Positions 33,818-42,434 are shown, numbered from the stretch's first letter. The stretch: 51,057 nucleotides of DNA from JAYZDB01 sp036338025 (GCA_036338025.1 JAYZDB010000034.1:1-51057); one strand, 5' to 3'. A program made the numbers and translations. Notes: a model not told the origin generated them from the sequence alone.

Positions 33818-34786
33818 CTACTTCAGATCCGGGTCTTGCTCGGCATCGGCACGCCGGTAGAGCGACGTCGGGATCGGAATAAGGCGAGGTGGCGTCTCTC
33901 CATCAAAATACTTGACCATCTGCCGCACGATCATCCGCCCCATCTTTTTGGGAAACTGGATCGGATCAGCGTAGATCTTGCCTTCCTTGATCGCCTGCTT
34001 GCCAATCTTCTGGCCGTCGAACCCGATCACCTTGATCTGACTCTGCTTGCCTGCGGCCTCGATCGCAGCGACCGCCCCCAGGGCTGACGGGTCATTGATG
34101 GCGAACACGCCGACCAGATCACCGTTCTTTTCGAGCGTATCGGCAGTAGCCCGGGAGCTGGGTTCGCGCGATGCCTCGCCTGGCAACTCCGCCACGATTT
34201 CGATCCGGGCATCTGCCTGGGCTGCGTTGTGCGCATCGATGACCTCCCGGAAACCCTTGACGCGGGCCAGGCACGATTGTGCCACGTCGAAGCTCAGAAC
34301 CAGGATCTTGCCACCCTTGCCGCCCAGCGCTTCGATCATCGCGTAACCAGCCTGCTTGCCACCGGAGTAGTTGTCCGTAGCAACATGACTGACCACCTTG
34401 GCGGACGGGTCGAGACAACCAGTGTCCGCCGTGAAGACTGGAATACCTGCCTTGTTGGCTGCCTTGATCGGGGCACTGACCAACTTGGCATCGCAAGGCG
34501 TGAGTAGGATGGCGTGCACCTTCTTGGCGATGAAGTCCTGCACCTGTCGAGCCTGGTTCTCGGCTTTCTTGTCGCCACTCACGAGCTCGACGTTGAAGTC
34601 GTATTTGGCGGCCTCATCCTGCGCCGCGTGGGCAAGCTCGACAAAAAACGGGTTTTCGGAGGTCATGATCGAAATCCCGATCACCCGTTTCGGATCCGCA
34701 TCGGCACACCCAAAGAGGCATGCCAGCAGCAAGCAGGCGCCAACCTCCGCCAGCCTGATCGATAGTGAGGTAGTGATTCTGATCAT
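33818..34786 (-). CDS. Ribose-family sugar-binding lipoprotein
   Basis: 322 residues. The ATG at 34786 opens a lipoprotein signal ending LFGCADA, so the protein is probably membrane-tethered outside the cytoplasm. The body is the RbsB fold: GISIMTSENPFFVEL, VHAILLTPCDAKLVSAPI, SHVATDNYSGGKQAG, GVFAINDPSALGAVAA and VIGFDGQ. These residues resemble ribose, allose or xylose binders; ligand specificity cannot be set by eye. It is the first gene of the importer operon, and the 253-bp divergent gap to 35040 must carry its promoter. No LacI-type regulator gene is nearby. Confidence 0.9.
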   Translation of the reverse strand: MIRITTSLSIRLAEVGACLLLACLFGCADADPKRVIGISIMTSENPFFVELAHAAQDEAAKYDFNVELVSGDKKAENQARQVQDFIAKKVHAILLTPCDAKLVSAPIKAANKAGIPVFTADTGCLDPSAKVVSHVATDNYSGGKQAGYAMIEALGGKGGKILVLSFDVAQSCLARVKGFREVIDAHNAAQADARIEIVAELPGEASREPSSRATADTLEKNGDLVGVFAINDPSALGAVAAIEAAGKQSQIKVIGFDGQKIGKQAIKEGKIYADPIQFPKKMGRMIVRQMVKYFDGETPPRLIPIPTSLYRRADAEQDPDLK

Positions 34787-35039
34787 CAGAGGGACTGCAT
34801 TGCAGCACGCCAGCCCGGGGACATCCACCATTCGTCATTTCTCTCTCTGGTGAAGGCCAAGACAAACCCCGGGCTCGGACCGATACCTCGCAGCGGCTTC
34901 CTGATCATGCAGCATCGCTCGTGAGATATTCCCGAGCCCCAACGCACAACAAGGTCTACGCACCGGGTGAGTGGCCGCTAGCCCGGCCGCGGATAGGAAC
35001 CCTGGATGACCGGATCGAGCCCCGCTAGGCTTGCGGACG

Positions 35040-36293
35040 ATGAGTGATGAGACCCGGATACTCTTGACGAGGCCCGCTGACGCACCCCGCCAGAGCCTCG
35101 CCGAGTACCGCGCCGAGGACGGTTACGTGGCGATCGAAAAGGCGCTCGCGGATGGCACACCTGAGTCACTCATCCAACTCTTGGAAGACGCCGGCCTGCG
35201 CGGCCGTGGAGGGGCGTCCTTTCCCGTCGCTACCAAGTGGCGCCTGGCGGCCAATACCAACGCCGACCAGAAGTTTGTAATCGCCAATGGCGGCGAGCAT
35301 GAGCCGGGCAGCGAAAAGGACAAGTTCCTGGTCGCCCGCTATCCTCACAAGGTACTGGAGGGGATGCTGCTCTGTGGATTCGCGACCGGGGCAAATTTCG
35401 GATACGTCTACCTCATCGAGGACATGGCCGAACAGATCGAGGCTACGGAATCGGCGCTGCAAGAATTGCGTGAAGCGAATCTGTTGGGCGATGGAATTCT
35501 CGGATCGAGCTTCGGGTTTGACATCAAGGTGCACCGGGCCCCTACCACCTACGTTGCCGGCGAGGAAACCGCCGCCATCGACTCGATCAACGGGGGGCCA
35601 GGCAAACCACTGGAGAAACCACCGTACCCCGGCACCGCCGGCGTGCAGGGCAAACCCACCACCGTCAACAACGTTGAGACCCTCGCACACGCCCCTTCGA
35701 TCGTCTGCCACGGCGCTGACTGGTATCGTGCAATTGGGACCGGTAGCAGCCAAGGCACGATGCTGTTCACTCTCGGCGACCAGGTTCACTCACCGGGGGT
35801 CTTCGAACTACCGTTCGGCTGCACGTTTCGCGACGTCATCTATGGCTGTGGCGGCGGCCCAAAGAGCGGCAAGGCGATCCGAGGGATCCTGCCAGCCTTG
35901 TCCTGTGCATACCTTGGCGGAGAACACCTCGATACATCAATCGATCATGACACCCTGCGCGAACTCGGATCCTCGCCGGGGTGCGGCGGTATCACGTTCA
36001 TCGAAGAAGGCGAGGATGCCGTGGCCCGCATCCACGAGATTGCACAGTTCTTCCAAGCCGAACAGTGCGGACAGTGTCCGGCCTGCCGCATGGCAACCAG
36101 CCAGTTCGCCAACATCCTGGCCGGCGTGCAAGCTGGCAAAGGCCCCGGCTACGACGCCCAGATTCACAAGGTCGTGAACTTCTCGAAGGGCAAGGGGCTC
36201 TGCTCCCTGATCGCGATGTCAACCGCCGCGATCACCAGTGGTCTGGAGATATTCGCAGAGGACTTTGCCAGGACCGCCGGCACCAACAGCTAG
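35040..36293 (+). CDS. NuoF-like NADH:acceptor oxidoreductase subunit (stand-alone)
   Basis: 417 residues from the ATG at 35040 (a TTG at 35031 is in frame). The FMN/NADH region is clear: GLRGRGGASFPVATKW (52-67), then ANGGEHEPGSEKD and YVAGEETAAIDSI. The 4Fe-4S motif CGQCPACR is near residue 345, with the fourth Cys in KGLCSLIA. NuoE, NuoG or hydrogenase/formate dehydrogenase partners are not in the window, so it is a detached NuoF homologue that may work with partners elsewhere. tatD starts 2 bases after its stop and is probably co-transcribed. Confidence 0.85.
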   Translation: MSDETRILLTRPADAPRQSLAEYRAEDGYVAIEKALADGTPESLIQLLEDAGLRGRGGASFPVATKWRLAANTNADQKFVIANGGEHEPGSEKDKFLVARYPHKVLEGMLLCGFATGANFGYVYLIEDMAEQIEATESALQELREANLLGDGILGSSFGFDIKVHRAPTTYVAGEETAAIDSINGGPGKPLEKPPYPGTAGVQGKPTTVNNVETLAHAPSIVCHGADWYRAIGTGSSQGTMLFTLGDQVHSPGVFELPFGCTFRDVIYGCGGGPKSGKAIRGILPALSCAYLGGEHLDTSIDHDTLRELGSSPGCGGITFIEEGEDAVARIHEIAQFFQAEQCGQCPACRMATSQFANILAGVQAGKGPGYDAQIHKVVNFSKGKGLCSLIAMSTAAITSGLEIFAEDFARTAGTNS

Positions 36294-36295
36294 TC

Positions 36296-37117
36296 ATGAT
36301 CCCAGCCGAGAACGAGCCGACCGATCTGGTTGACATCGGCGTCAATCTGACCAACAAGGTATTTCAATCCGACTTCCAAGCGGTCATGCAGCGAGCGCGG
36401 GAAGCATCCGTAGGTCGTCAAATCGTCACCGGCACGAGCCTGCGAGAGAGTCAGGCAGCCATCGATCTGGCTGCAGGCCACCCAGGCGAACTGTTCTGCA
36501 CCGTCGGGGTCCACCCCCACAACGCCAAGGACTGCAATGCCGACACGATCCCCGCGCTCAGGGAGATGGCATCCCAGGAGCAGGTTGTCGCAATCGGCGA
36601 ATGCGGACTCGACTACAACCGCGACTTCTCACCGCGCCCAGCACAACTCGAGTGGTTCGAGAAACAAGTGGAACTGTCCATCGAGTTGCAGATGCCCTTG
36701 TTCATTCACGAACGCGACGCGGCCGAACCCATGCTTGGAATTCTGCGTCAGCATCATCAGGGCATCAAGAGGGGCGTCGTGCACTGCTTTACGGGTAATG
36801 CAAAAGCTCTCGCGGCATACCTGGAGCTCGACCTCTATATCGGCATCACCGGGTGGATCTGTGACGAACGACGCGGTCTCGATCTCCGCGAACTCGTCAA
36901 GGAAATCCCTCTCGATCGTCTAATGATCGAAACCGATGCGCCGTACCTTACTCCGCACACGATCGATCCAAAACCCAAGCGAAGCCGCAACGAACCCGCG
37001 TTTCTACGCTACGTGCTTGAAGCCATCGCCTCGAGTACCAACCGGACACCCGCCGAGGTAGCGGTTGCGACTACCAGATCGGCGGAACAGTTTTTTGGCC
37101 TGAAACCGGCCGATTGA
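36296..37117 (+). CDS. tatD: TatD-family metal-dependent deoxyribonuclease
   Basis: 273 residues, about the length of E. coli TatD, and very similar in motifs: DIGVNLTN at the start, TGTSLRESQAA, VGVHPHNAK, IGECGLDYNRDFS, HCFTGNAKAL, GITGWICDERRG and ETDAPYLTP. As in E. coli TatD, the N-terminal H-x-H of other family members is replaced. The role is 3'-5' exonuclease activity on DNA in quality control or repair, in the cytoplasm. It starts 2 bases after the NuoF-like stop. Its last 47 bases overlap the end of a convergent gene (37071-37700). Confidence 0.92.
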   Translation: MIPAENEPTDLVDIGVNLTNKVFQSDFQAVMQRAREASVGRQIVTGTSLRESQAAIDLAAGHPGELFCTVGVHPHNAKDCNADTIPALREMASQEQVVAIGECGLDYNRDFSPRPAQLEWFEKQVELSIELQMPLFIHERDAAEPMLGILRQHHQGIKRGVVHCFTGNAKALAAYLELDLYIGITGWICDERRGLDLRELVKEIPLDRLMIETDAPYLTPHTIDPKPKRSRNEPAFLRYVLEAIASSTNRTPAEVAVATTRSAEQFFGLKPAD

Positions 37118-37700
37118 CCATGCGCTCGACATTGATCAAGTTGGTGATCAAGGTGACACCGGCCTTGTACGCGGCGGGGGTTCCAATCTCCTGGATCAAC
37201 TTGGACGCGACTGGTGCCCACAACGCAGGATCGGCCGCACTGGCAGCCATCTTGGCAGCCCAGGCAACCTCGCGGTTGCCGCACTCCTGCTCTGCCGCAA
37301 GCCCCGCGAGCTGAATACCCGTGTGAGTCCTGATCTGTCTCAGGCCAGCCAGTTCCCCGGCCTCAAACATCCGATCCTGACTCCGCAAAAGCATCGGGAG
37401 CAATTCTCGCACCATGAAGTCGACAAGCAGGGCAATCCGTCGACCCTCCACCAATCGGCTGGCACGGGTATTGATCAGGCGTGGTATCAAGTTGCGCAGG
37501 TAGTAACTGCGCGCGGCATCGTCCGAAATCACGTCGTTGAACGACTGAACTACCGCCCGCAGCACAGGCGACACGCATTCGGGACTATCGCTGTGTTGTT
37601 CTCCGGCGAGCCAGGCAACGCACTCAAGAGCACACATCCCGTCCGTTCTCGAGGCATGGGACCCACGACGGATCGGGTGTTGAGCAAGCAGTGGAGGCAT
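37071..37700 (-). CDS. Conserved-looking hypothetical protein
   Basis: 209 residues. The segment MCALECVAWLAGEQHSDSP followed by NLIPRLIN, then a helix with RRIALLVDFMVRELLPMLL, resembles a family of short uncharacterised bacterial proteins that begin 'M-C-x-M/L-E-x-x-A-x-x-A-G-E-x-x-S-D-x-P'. That resemblance is the main reason to accept it. The N terminus is uncertain: the ATG at 37700 gives 21 residues before the conserved Met. The end overlaps tatD by 47 bases in the convergent orientation, which is unusual but tolerated. No function can be assigned. Confidence 0.6.
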   Translation of the reverse strand: MPPLLAQHPIRRGSHASRTDGMCALECVAWLAGEQHSDSPECVSPVLRAVVQSFNDVISDDAARSYYLRNLIPRLINTRASRLVEGRRIALLVDFMVRELLPMLLRSQDRMFEAGELAGLRQIRTHTGIQLAGLAAEQECGNREVAWAAKMAASAADPALWAPVASKLIQEIGTPAAYKAGVTLITNLINVERMVNRPVSGQKTVPPIW

Positions 37701-37818
37701 GGGCAGGTGGACCGAGGTGACCAGGGACCGCCCGTCATACTAGGCAATCCCCTCGGTCAATGCACGCACCAGGCAACAGACCTTGCCAAGGGATAAGCGA
37801 GCCAGCGGGTCTTGCTGA

Positions 37819-38727
37819 CTAGCTTCCTAAGTCGTGCAATCCAAGCGTCTGGTAAATCCTGCGCGTCGCGGAGGACTTGTTCAACGTGTAGAAGTGCACG
37901 CCTCGAACCCGGTTATCGAGAAGATCCCGACACTGTTCCGTAGCCCAGTCGGTCCCTACCCGCTCAATAGCTGCGCTATCGTCACCACAATGTGACACAG
38001 CTCGGAGGAGCGAGGCAGGGAACCGGGCCCCCGCCGCCAGATCCGCCATCCGCTTCATGCCGCTGACGGATGCGATGGGCATGATGCCGGCAATGATGGG
38101 CACGTCGATTCCCGCCAGCTCACACCGCTCTCGAAAGTCGTAGAAGTCGTGATTGTCGAAGAACAGCTGGGTAACGATGTAGTCAGCCCCAGCATCGACC
38201 TTGGCCTTGAGGTAGTCCATCTCGGCGAGCCTGTTTGGAGTCCCGGGATGACCCTCCGGAAACCCTGCAACACCAATACCAAATCCGCGCGAATCCGGGT
38301 GCGCTCCTGACTCGTTGAATTTCCGGATATACGCAACGAGATCGGCAGCATGCTGGAAAGCATCCATCGAACGATCCCAATCGGATTTGTCCGCTGGCAC
38401 ATCACCACCCAGGGCAAGTACGTTCCCCACGCCGGCCGCCGCGTAGCGCGTCAACACGTCCTTGATCTCATCCTCCTGATGACAAACACAGGTCAGGTGA
38501 GGAACAGTGGTAATCTCAGACTCCGTCTTGATCCGCACGACGAGATCGTGGGTCATTTCGCGCGTCGATCCTCCAGCGCCGTAGGTCACGGAGACAAAAC
38601 TCGGTCTCAGTTTTTCGAGGTCGGTGACTGTGGCGTAGAGGGCTTCCCACGCCTGATCCGTCTTCGGAGGAAAAAACTCGAAGGAGAAGGTTGTCTCGGC
38701 GCTGGCAAACGTGTCTTGGATGTGCAT
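37819..38727 (-). CDS. metF: Methylenetetrahydrofolate reductase
   Basis: 302 residues from the ATG at 38727. Motifs match MetF: FSFEFFPPKTD with the catalytic Glu, VSVTYGAGGS, HLTCVCHQ, NVLALGGDVP with the FAD-contacting Asp, FGIGVAGFPEGHP, TQLFFDN and IIAGIMPI. It reduces 5,10-methylene-THF to 5-methyl-THF for methionine synthesis, with FAD, in the cytoplasm. It is a stand-alone gene. The 244-bp gap upstream (38728-38971) shows no riboswitch or hairpin that I can identify. Confidence 0.95.
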   Translation of the reverse strand: MHIQDTFASAETTFSFEFFPPKTDQAWEALYATVTDLEKLRPSFVSVTYGAGGSTREMTHDLVVRIKTESEITTVPHLTCVCHQEDEIKDVLTRYAAAGVGNVLALGGDVPADKSDWDRSMDAFQHAADLVAYIRKFNESGAHPDSRGFGIGVAGFPEGHPGTPNRLAEMDYLKAKVDAGADYIVTQLFFDNHDFYDFRERCELAGIDVPIIAGIMPIASVSGMKRMADLAAGARFPASLLRAVSHCGDDSAAIERVGTDWATEQCRDLLDNRVRGVHFYTLNKSSATRRIYQTLGLHDLGS

Positions 38728-38971
38728 CGCTATTACCAACTCCAGTATGGGTCGACAGCCAGCTGCTCTCAAGGTTCATCCACCCAACTCGAGACGGAGT
38801 CCCCGTTCACAGATAGGCCAAACCCGGCTGATAGAGTTCAACCCAGCAGGAACGGGGGCCGGCAAGCACCCGACTATCGCCGTGGCTAGCGTTGCAAACT
38901 CACACACCCGGGAATCCGCAGCGTGGATACTCCACCCATGGCACCACCACACATGAAACGGACAGCCAGAC

Positions 38972-39949
38972 CTACTTGCGGCGCCTCTGCTTCATGAACT
39001 TCAGAGCACGTAAGCGCAGCTTCATGCGACGAATCCACTGCTCCGGATGCTTCGCACCCGGCAGTTTTTCGATCGTGGTCAGCGCTTCCTCGAACAACTC
39101 TGCGTTCTCCGTGTTATCTGCGTAGCCGAGAATCACCTGCCAGAACACCGGGGCCTGGCTGTCTGACGGAATGCGTCCGGCGTTCTTCATTGCCACAATA
39201 CGTTCGGCGGCGAGATTGAAACTCGCAGGGTCGTTGTTGTCGATACGGGCCAGGATTTCACGGATCTCCAGCGTTGCCAGACCCTGACGGATAGCCTTCC
39301 GGTGCGTCGGCGAGAGATAGTCCGCGGACTCCAGGACCTTCTGGATCGCACTCGGCTTGAGGTGACCGAGCTGGATCCGGCGAATCAGGAAGTCTGCCTT
39401 GGCCAGCCTGTCACCCTTGGCGGCCCTGGCTCTGAGTTTCGCGTAGCCAGCGACCTCCAACTCCAGGAACTTCTTGACGCCCGCGAGACTGAACTCGCTC
39501 TGAAACAACGCAACTGGTCGACCAGCCTCATCGATCGCAATCATGAATGGGTATCCCTGGCCGTGATACCGTTGCATCAGATCCTGATCAGGATCTCCAT
39601 CGACCTTGGATGTCACGTGGCAAAACAACACCACGGATTCAGCGAGCTTCTGGAATTCACGGGTCGTGAACACTGTGTCTTCAAGGTGCTTACTCGCGGG
39701 CGACGGAGCAAAGGACCGAGTGAAGTAGGCGAGAACCAACTGGTCGGTCCCTGCGGCAAGCTTCTTTGCGGTCACAAACGAAGTTGTCCACACGGACTTT
39801 TGCAGAAACTGCGACTTGAGTTTCTGATCCCGCAAAGCCACGAGTTCAGCCTGTGACTTCGCCTTGACCTCTCCGGTCTGCGCTGGCATTGCAGAGACAC
39901 AAGCCAGAACAGGTGCGGCGAGAACTGCAGCCCGGAACACGGCTATCAC
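38972..39949 (-). CDS. Thioredoxin-like secreted protein with Ser-x-x-Ser in place of CxxC
   Basis: 325 residues, GTG start at 39949 overlapping the upstream TGA (GTGA at 39946-39949). It has a signal peptide (VLAAPVLACVSAMPAQ), then a thioredoxin-like domain: LVLAYFTRSFAPSPASKHLE, VVLFCHVTSK, and GYPFMIAIDEAGRPVALF with the usual cis-Pro loop. The redox motif expected after FTRSFAP is C-x-x-C; here it reads S-P-A-S (Ser83, Ser86), so it cannot form a disulfide there. The C-terminal half is helical. It is a tandem paralogue of the gene upstream (39946-40905); LR-x-x-KL-x-S-x-FLQK and YFTRSFAP are shared. Inference: a non-redox partner or chaperone-like copy. Confidence 0.82.
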   Translation of the reverse strand: MIAVFRAAVLAAPVLACVSAMPAQTGEVKAKSQAELVALRDQKLKSQFLQKSVWTTSFVTAKKLAAGTDQLVLAYFTRSFAPSPASKHLEDTVFTTREFQKLAESVVLFCHVTSKVDGDPDQDLMQRYHGQGYPFMIAIDEAGRPVALFQSEFSLAGVKKFLELEVAGYAKLRARAAKGDRLAKADFLIRRIQLGHLKPSAIQKVLESADYLSPTHRKAIRQGLATLEIREILARIDNNDPASFNLAAERIVAMKNAGRIPSDSQAPVFWQVILGYADNTENAELFEEALTTIEKLPGAKHPEQWIRRMKLRLRALKFMKQRRRK

Positions 39950-40905
39950 TTGTCGGCCTTTTGAATCGATTGGAGTCTCTTCTGATTGGTCTCGGCGAAC
40001 TTCTTGCTCGTGATGCCTGTTGCCTTGATAGCCGTAAAGGCGATGGCAAAGGCGCTGGCATCCTTGCGGAGATATGCATCCTCCATGACTACCCGCCAGG
40101 CTGCAATACCAGCCGGCCCCTCGGGCAGTCCAAACTCTCGGTGCTGTGCCAGCAACTTCTTGGCGTAGGGGCCGAAGGTCTCAGGCCTGCTGCTATCGAT
40201 ACCTTTCAAGCACTCTGCCGTCTGCGCGTCGACAAACATCTCCCGTACCGCCTCCCGCTGGAAGCTGTTGAGAATCGAACCGGTAGCGATGGCCTCGCGC
40301 ATTTCAACGCGGGTGAGATGCCCTCTGTCAAAGCGGGCCATCAAGAAAGTCGCCTTGGCTTTCTTGCCGCCCTTGCTGGCCTTCTTCTTGAGTTTGTAGA
40401 ACGCAGCTACTTCACCCGACATGACTGCCTCAATCGCTACAGCCCCGTCAACTCGCAATGCAGAGGTCTCAACCCGGGCGATGAACCGCCCCCCCGAATC
40501 AAAGATCGCCGCCTGCGGCCAGCCCATTCCGACTTTGAGAAACAGCTCAGGGTATTTCTCACCTCGGATCTTGGAAGCGATGTGCACGAAGGGCACGACC
40601 TTCTTGGCAAGCATCGCAAAGGCATCGCTGGAGAGCGGACCGCGCTCCAGTCTCACGCAAGGAGGTCAAGGAGCGAACGACCGGGTGAAGTAGACAAGGA
40701 TGTGTTGCCTGGTTTTCTTGGCAAGCGCCTGTGCCTTGTCGAAATCTGTCTGCCAGGCGGCCTTCTGGAGAAACCCGGAAGCGAGTTTTTTCTTCCGCAG
40801 TTCGATCAGCTTTTCCTGGGACGCAGCCTGTCCAACAAGGTCGGGAGCAGCAACAAGAAGAAAAAAGATCGAACCGATCGGCAAGATCCAAGTCTGGTTG
40901 AACAT
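39946..40905 (-). CDS. Candidate selenoprotein: secreted thioredoxin-like protein with UPPC active site
   Basis: Reading from the ATG at 40905 with the in-frame TGA at 40666-40668 taken as selenocysteine gives 319 residues with Sec80. The frame before (79 codons) and after (239 codons) the TGA is continuous and protein-like. The signal peptide is MFNQTWILPIGSIFFLLVA. The thioredoxin-like motif reads YFTRSFAP-U-PPC-VRLE, so the TGA falls exactly on the first redox Cys of a CPPC motif. A hairpin with a GGUC loop follows (40628-40650). The remaining domain (KVVPFVHIASK, GWPQAAIFDSGGRFIAR) and the helical C terminus match the paralogue downstream. A nonsense mutation is the alternative, but it would have to hit this one codon. 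No sel genes lie in the window. Confidence 0.8.
40628..40650 (-). promoter_or_regulatory. Candidate bacterial SECIS hairpin after the Sec codon
   Basis: On the minus strand, 15 bases after the TGA, CTG plus GAGCG pairs with CGCTC plus CAG. A two-base TC bulge lies in the 3' arm and the apical loop is CGGTC. An alternative fold pairs CTGGAG with CTCCAG and still leaves GGTC in the loop. The loop begins 24 bases after the TGA. Established bacterial SECIS elements, such as E. coli fdhF with an AGGUCU loop and a bulged U, need a small apical loop with G and U at about this distance. The paralogue's equivalent position has no such hairpin. Confidence 0.65.
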
Positions 40906-41172
40906 ATTTCAGCGAGTGGGCAAGTGGGGATTGAGCCTTCTGAGGATACGCCGCCTGACCCAGATCTCCATGCGGTCAAGCTACTGTTTCAGCATATCGA
41001 GGGATTGTTCCGGAACATCCAGTCAGCCTCCGGACAGAGCCAGCAGCAACACGACATTCGGATTCCTCGTTGTTCAGATGGTGGGGTTTATCTACGACTG
41101 ACTTATCGAATCGTACCAAATCCTCATCGCGCCTGCTGCGATTCCAGCCTGACCCCGAATCTGAGCCTACCG

Positions 41173-42282
41173 TTGACCCAGTTCCAAGCCTTTGCAGTCT
41201 GCCCACCTGGCCTGGAACGATTGCTCGCCACAGAGCTGCGAGGCATCGATCTCTCCGCAACCACCGAGATGGCTGGCGGTGTGGCATTTGAATGCGATCT
41301 CGATGGTCTCTATCGCGCCAACCTCGAAGCCGGTCTGGCCAGCCAGATCCTGCTACGAATCTCGGAATTTGGGGCTCGCAGCCTGGCCGATCTAGACAAG
41401 CGCGGAGCCCGCATCGACTGGTCGCAGTGGCTACCCAGGGGTATCCCGGTTGTCGTCAAGGCGAGTTGCAAGCGCTCGCGGATCTACCATTCAGGAGCCG
41501 CTGAAGAACGCGTCCTGAAACACCTGTCCGAACAACTCGAGCCGAGCGAGTCGGATGCGACCCCGGTCCTTGTCCGGGTCCGCATCGATGACAACCGGTG
41601 CCAGATCTCCCTCGATAGCTCGGGTGAGCCTTTGCATCGTCGCGGCTGGCGTTTGCAGAGCGGCAAGGCGCCGCTTCGGGAAGACCTCGCCCGGGCTCTT
41701 CTACTGGCGTCCGGCTGGGACCGCCGCAGCCCGTTGATCGATCCGATGATGGGCTCGGGCACCATCCTGATCGAGGCCGCGGCGATGGCCCGCGGGCTGG
41801 CTCCAGGGCGAATGCGGACCTTTGCGATCGAGAAATTCGGGATACACGACCCACAACGACTGGTAGCGATCCGCGATTCCGCAGCTCAGCGTGCCCTGTC
41901 GGACCTACCGTTCAAACTATTCGGCAGCGACCGGGACGCTGGCGCCCTCGAGGCCACCAGCGCCAACGCGGAACGAGCTGGCGTCATCGAGGATCTCCAG
42001 CTACGTCGCAGCAGCTTGTCAGGGTGCCTGGATGATCTCGAAGGCGATGCGGTCCACGCACTGGTCACAAATCCACCGTATGGCAAGCGCCTGGGCAATG
42101 CCGACGAACTCATCACCCTCTACCAGGTACTCGGGAAGATCGTCGGCCAACTGACGGCCACATCATGTGTCGCGGTCGCCGCCAACGATCGGCGGCTGGC
42201 ATTGCGCAGCGGGTTGAAATTGAAGACCGGGTTCTCGGCCGACAGCGGAGGATCGAGAATCCGAGCCTTGGTACGAGTCTGA
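41173..42282 (+). CDS. THUMP-domain rRNA guanine-N2 methyltransferase (RlmL/YpsC-like)
   Basis: About 369 residues. The start is probably the TTG at 41173 (TTG ACC CAG), since the family begins near FQAFAVCPPGLERLLATEL; no ATG is near. The N-terminal THUMP region continues to about residue 155. The Rossmann methyltransferase has motif I LIDPMMGSGTILIEAAAMA and motif IV NPPYG, typical of N2-guanine methyltransferases. It transfers a methyl group from S-adenosylmethionine to 23S rRNA or possibly tRNA guanine, in the cytoplasm. The frame is open far upstream but that part is not protein-like. The 267-bp gap before it (40906-41172) shows nothing else. Confidence 0.85.
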   Translation: MTQFQAFAVCPPGLERLLATELRGIDLSATTEMAGGVAFECDLDGLYRANLEAGLASQILLRISEFGARSLADLDKRGARIDWSQWLPRGIPVVVKASCKRSRIYHSGAAEERVLKHLSEQLEPSESDATPVLVRVRIDDNRCQISLDSSGEPLHRRGWRLQSGKAPLREDLARALLLASGWDRRSPLIDPMMGSGTILIEAAAMARGLAPGRMRTFAIEKFGIHDPQRLVAIRDSAAQRALSDLPFKLFGSDRDAGALEATSANAERAGVIEDLQLRRSSLSGCLDDLEGDAVHALVTNPPYGKRLGNADELITLYQVLGKIVGQLTATSCVAVAANDRRLALRSGLKLKTGFSADSGGSRIRALVRV

Positions 42283-42434
42283 GTCCGAGGCTCTCGGCAT
42301 GAGCGAGGTCTGTATCGACATCGCGGATCTCTCCAGCGTGCACATCCCATCCGCAGTAATTGGAACTTCCCCCTGGCTGCTTCAGATTGACTCCTCTGGT
42401 GTTTTGTGCGAGGTGTCGCCGTCACGCGCCTTGT

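Noticed and set aside
38728..38971. Possible SAM, SAH or cobalamin riboswitch before metF
   Set aside because: I looked for the conserved cores of these riboswitches on the minus strand and found none that I could align by eye.
39889..41172. Upstream extension of the RNA methyltransferase frame
   Set aside because: It runs opposite the two thioredoxin-like genes. The methyltransferase family starts near 41173 and the extension has no domain sequence.
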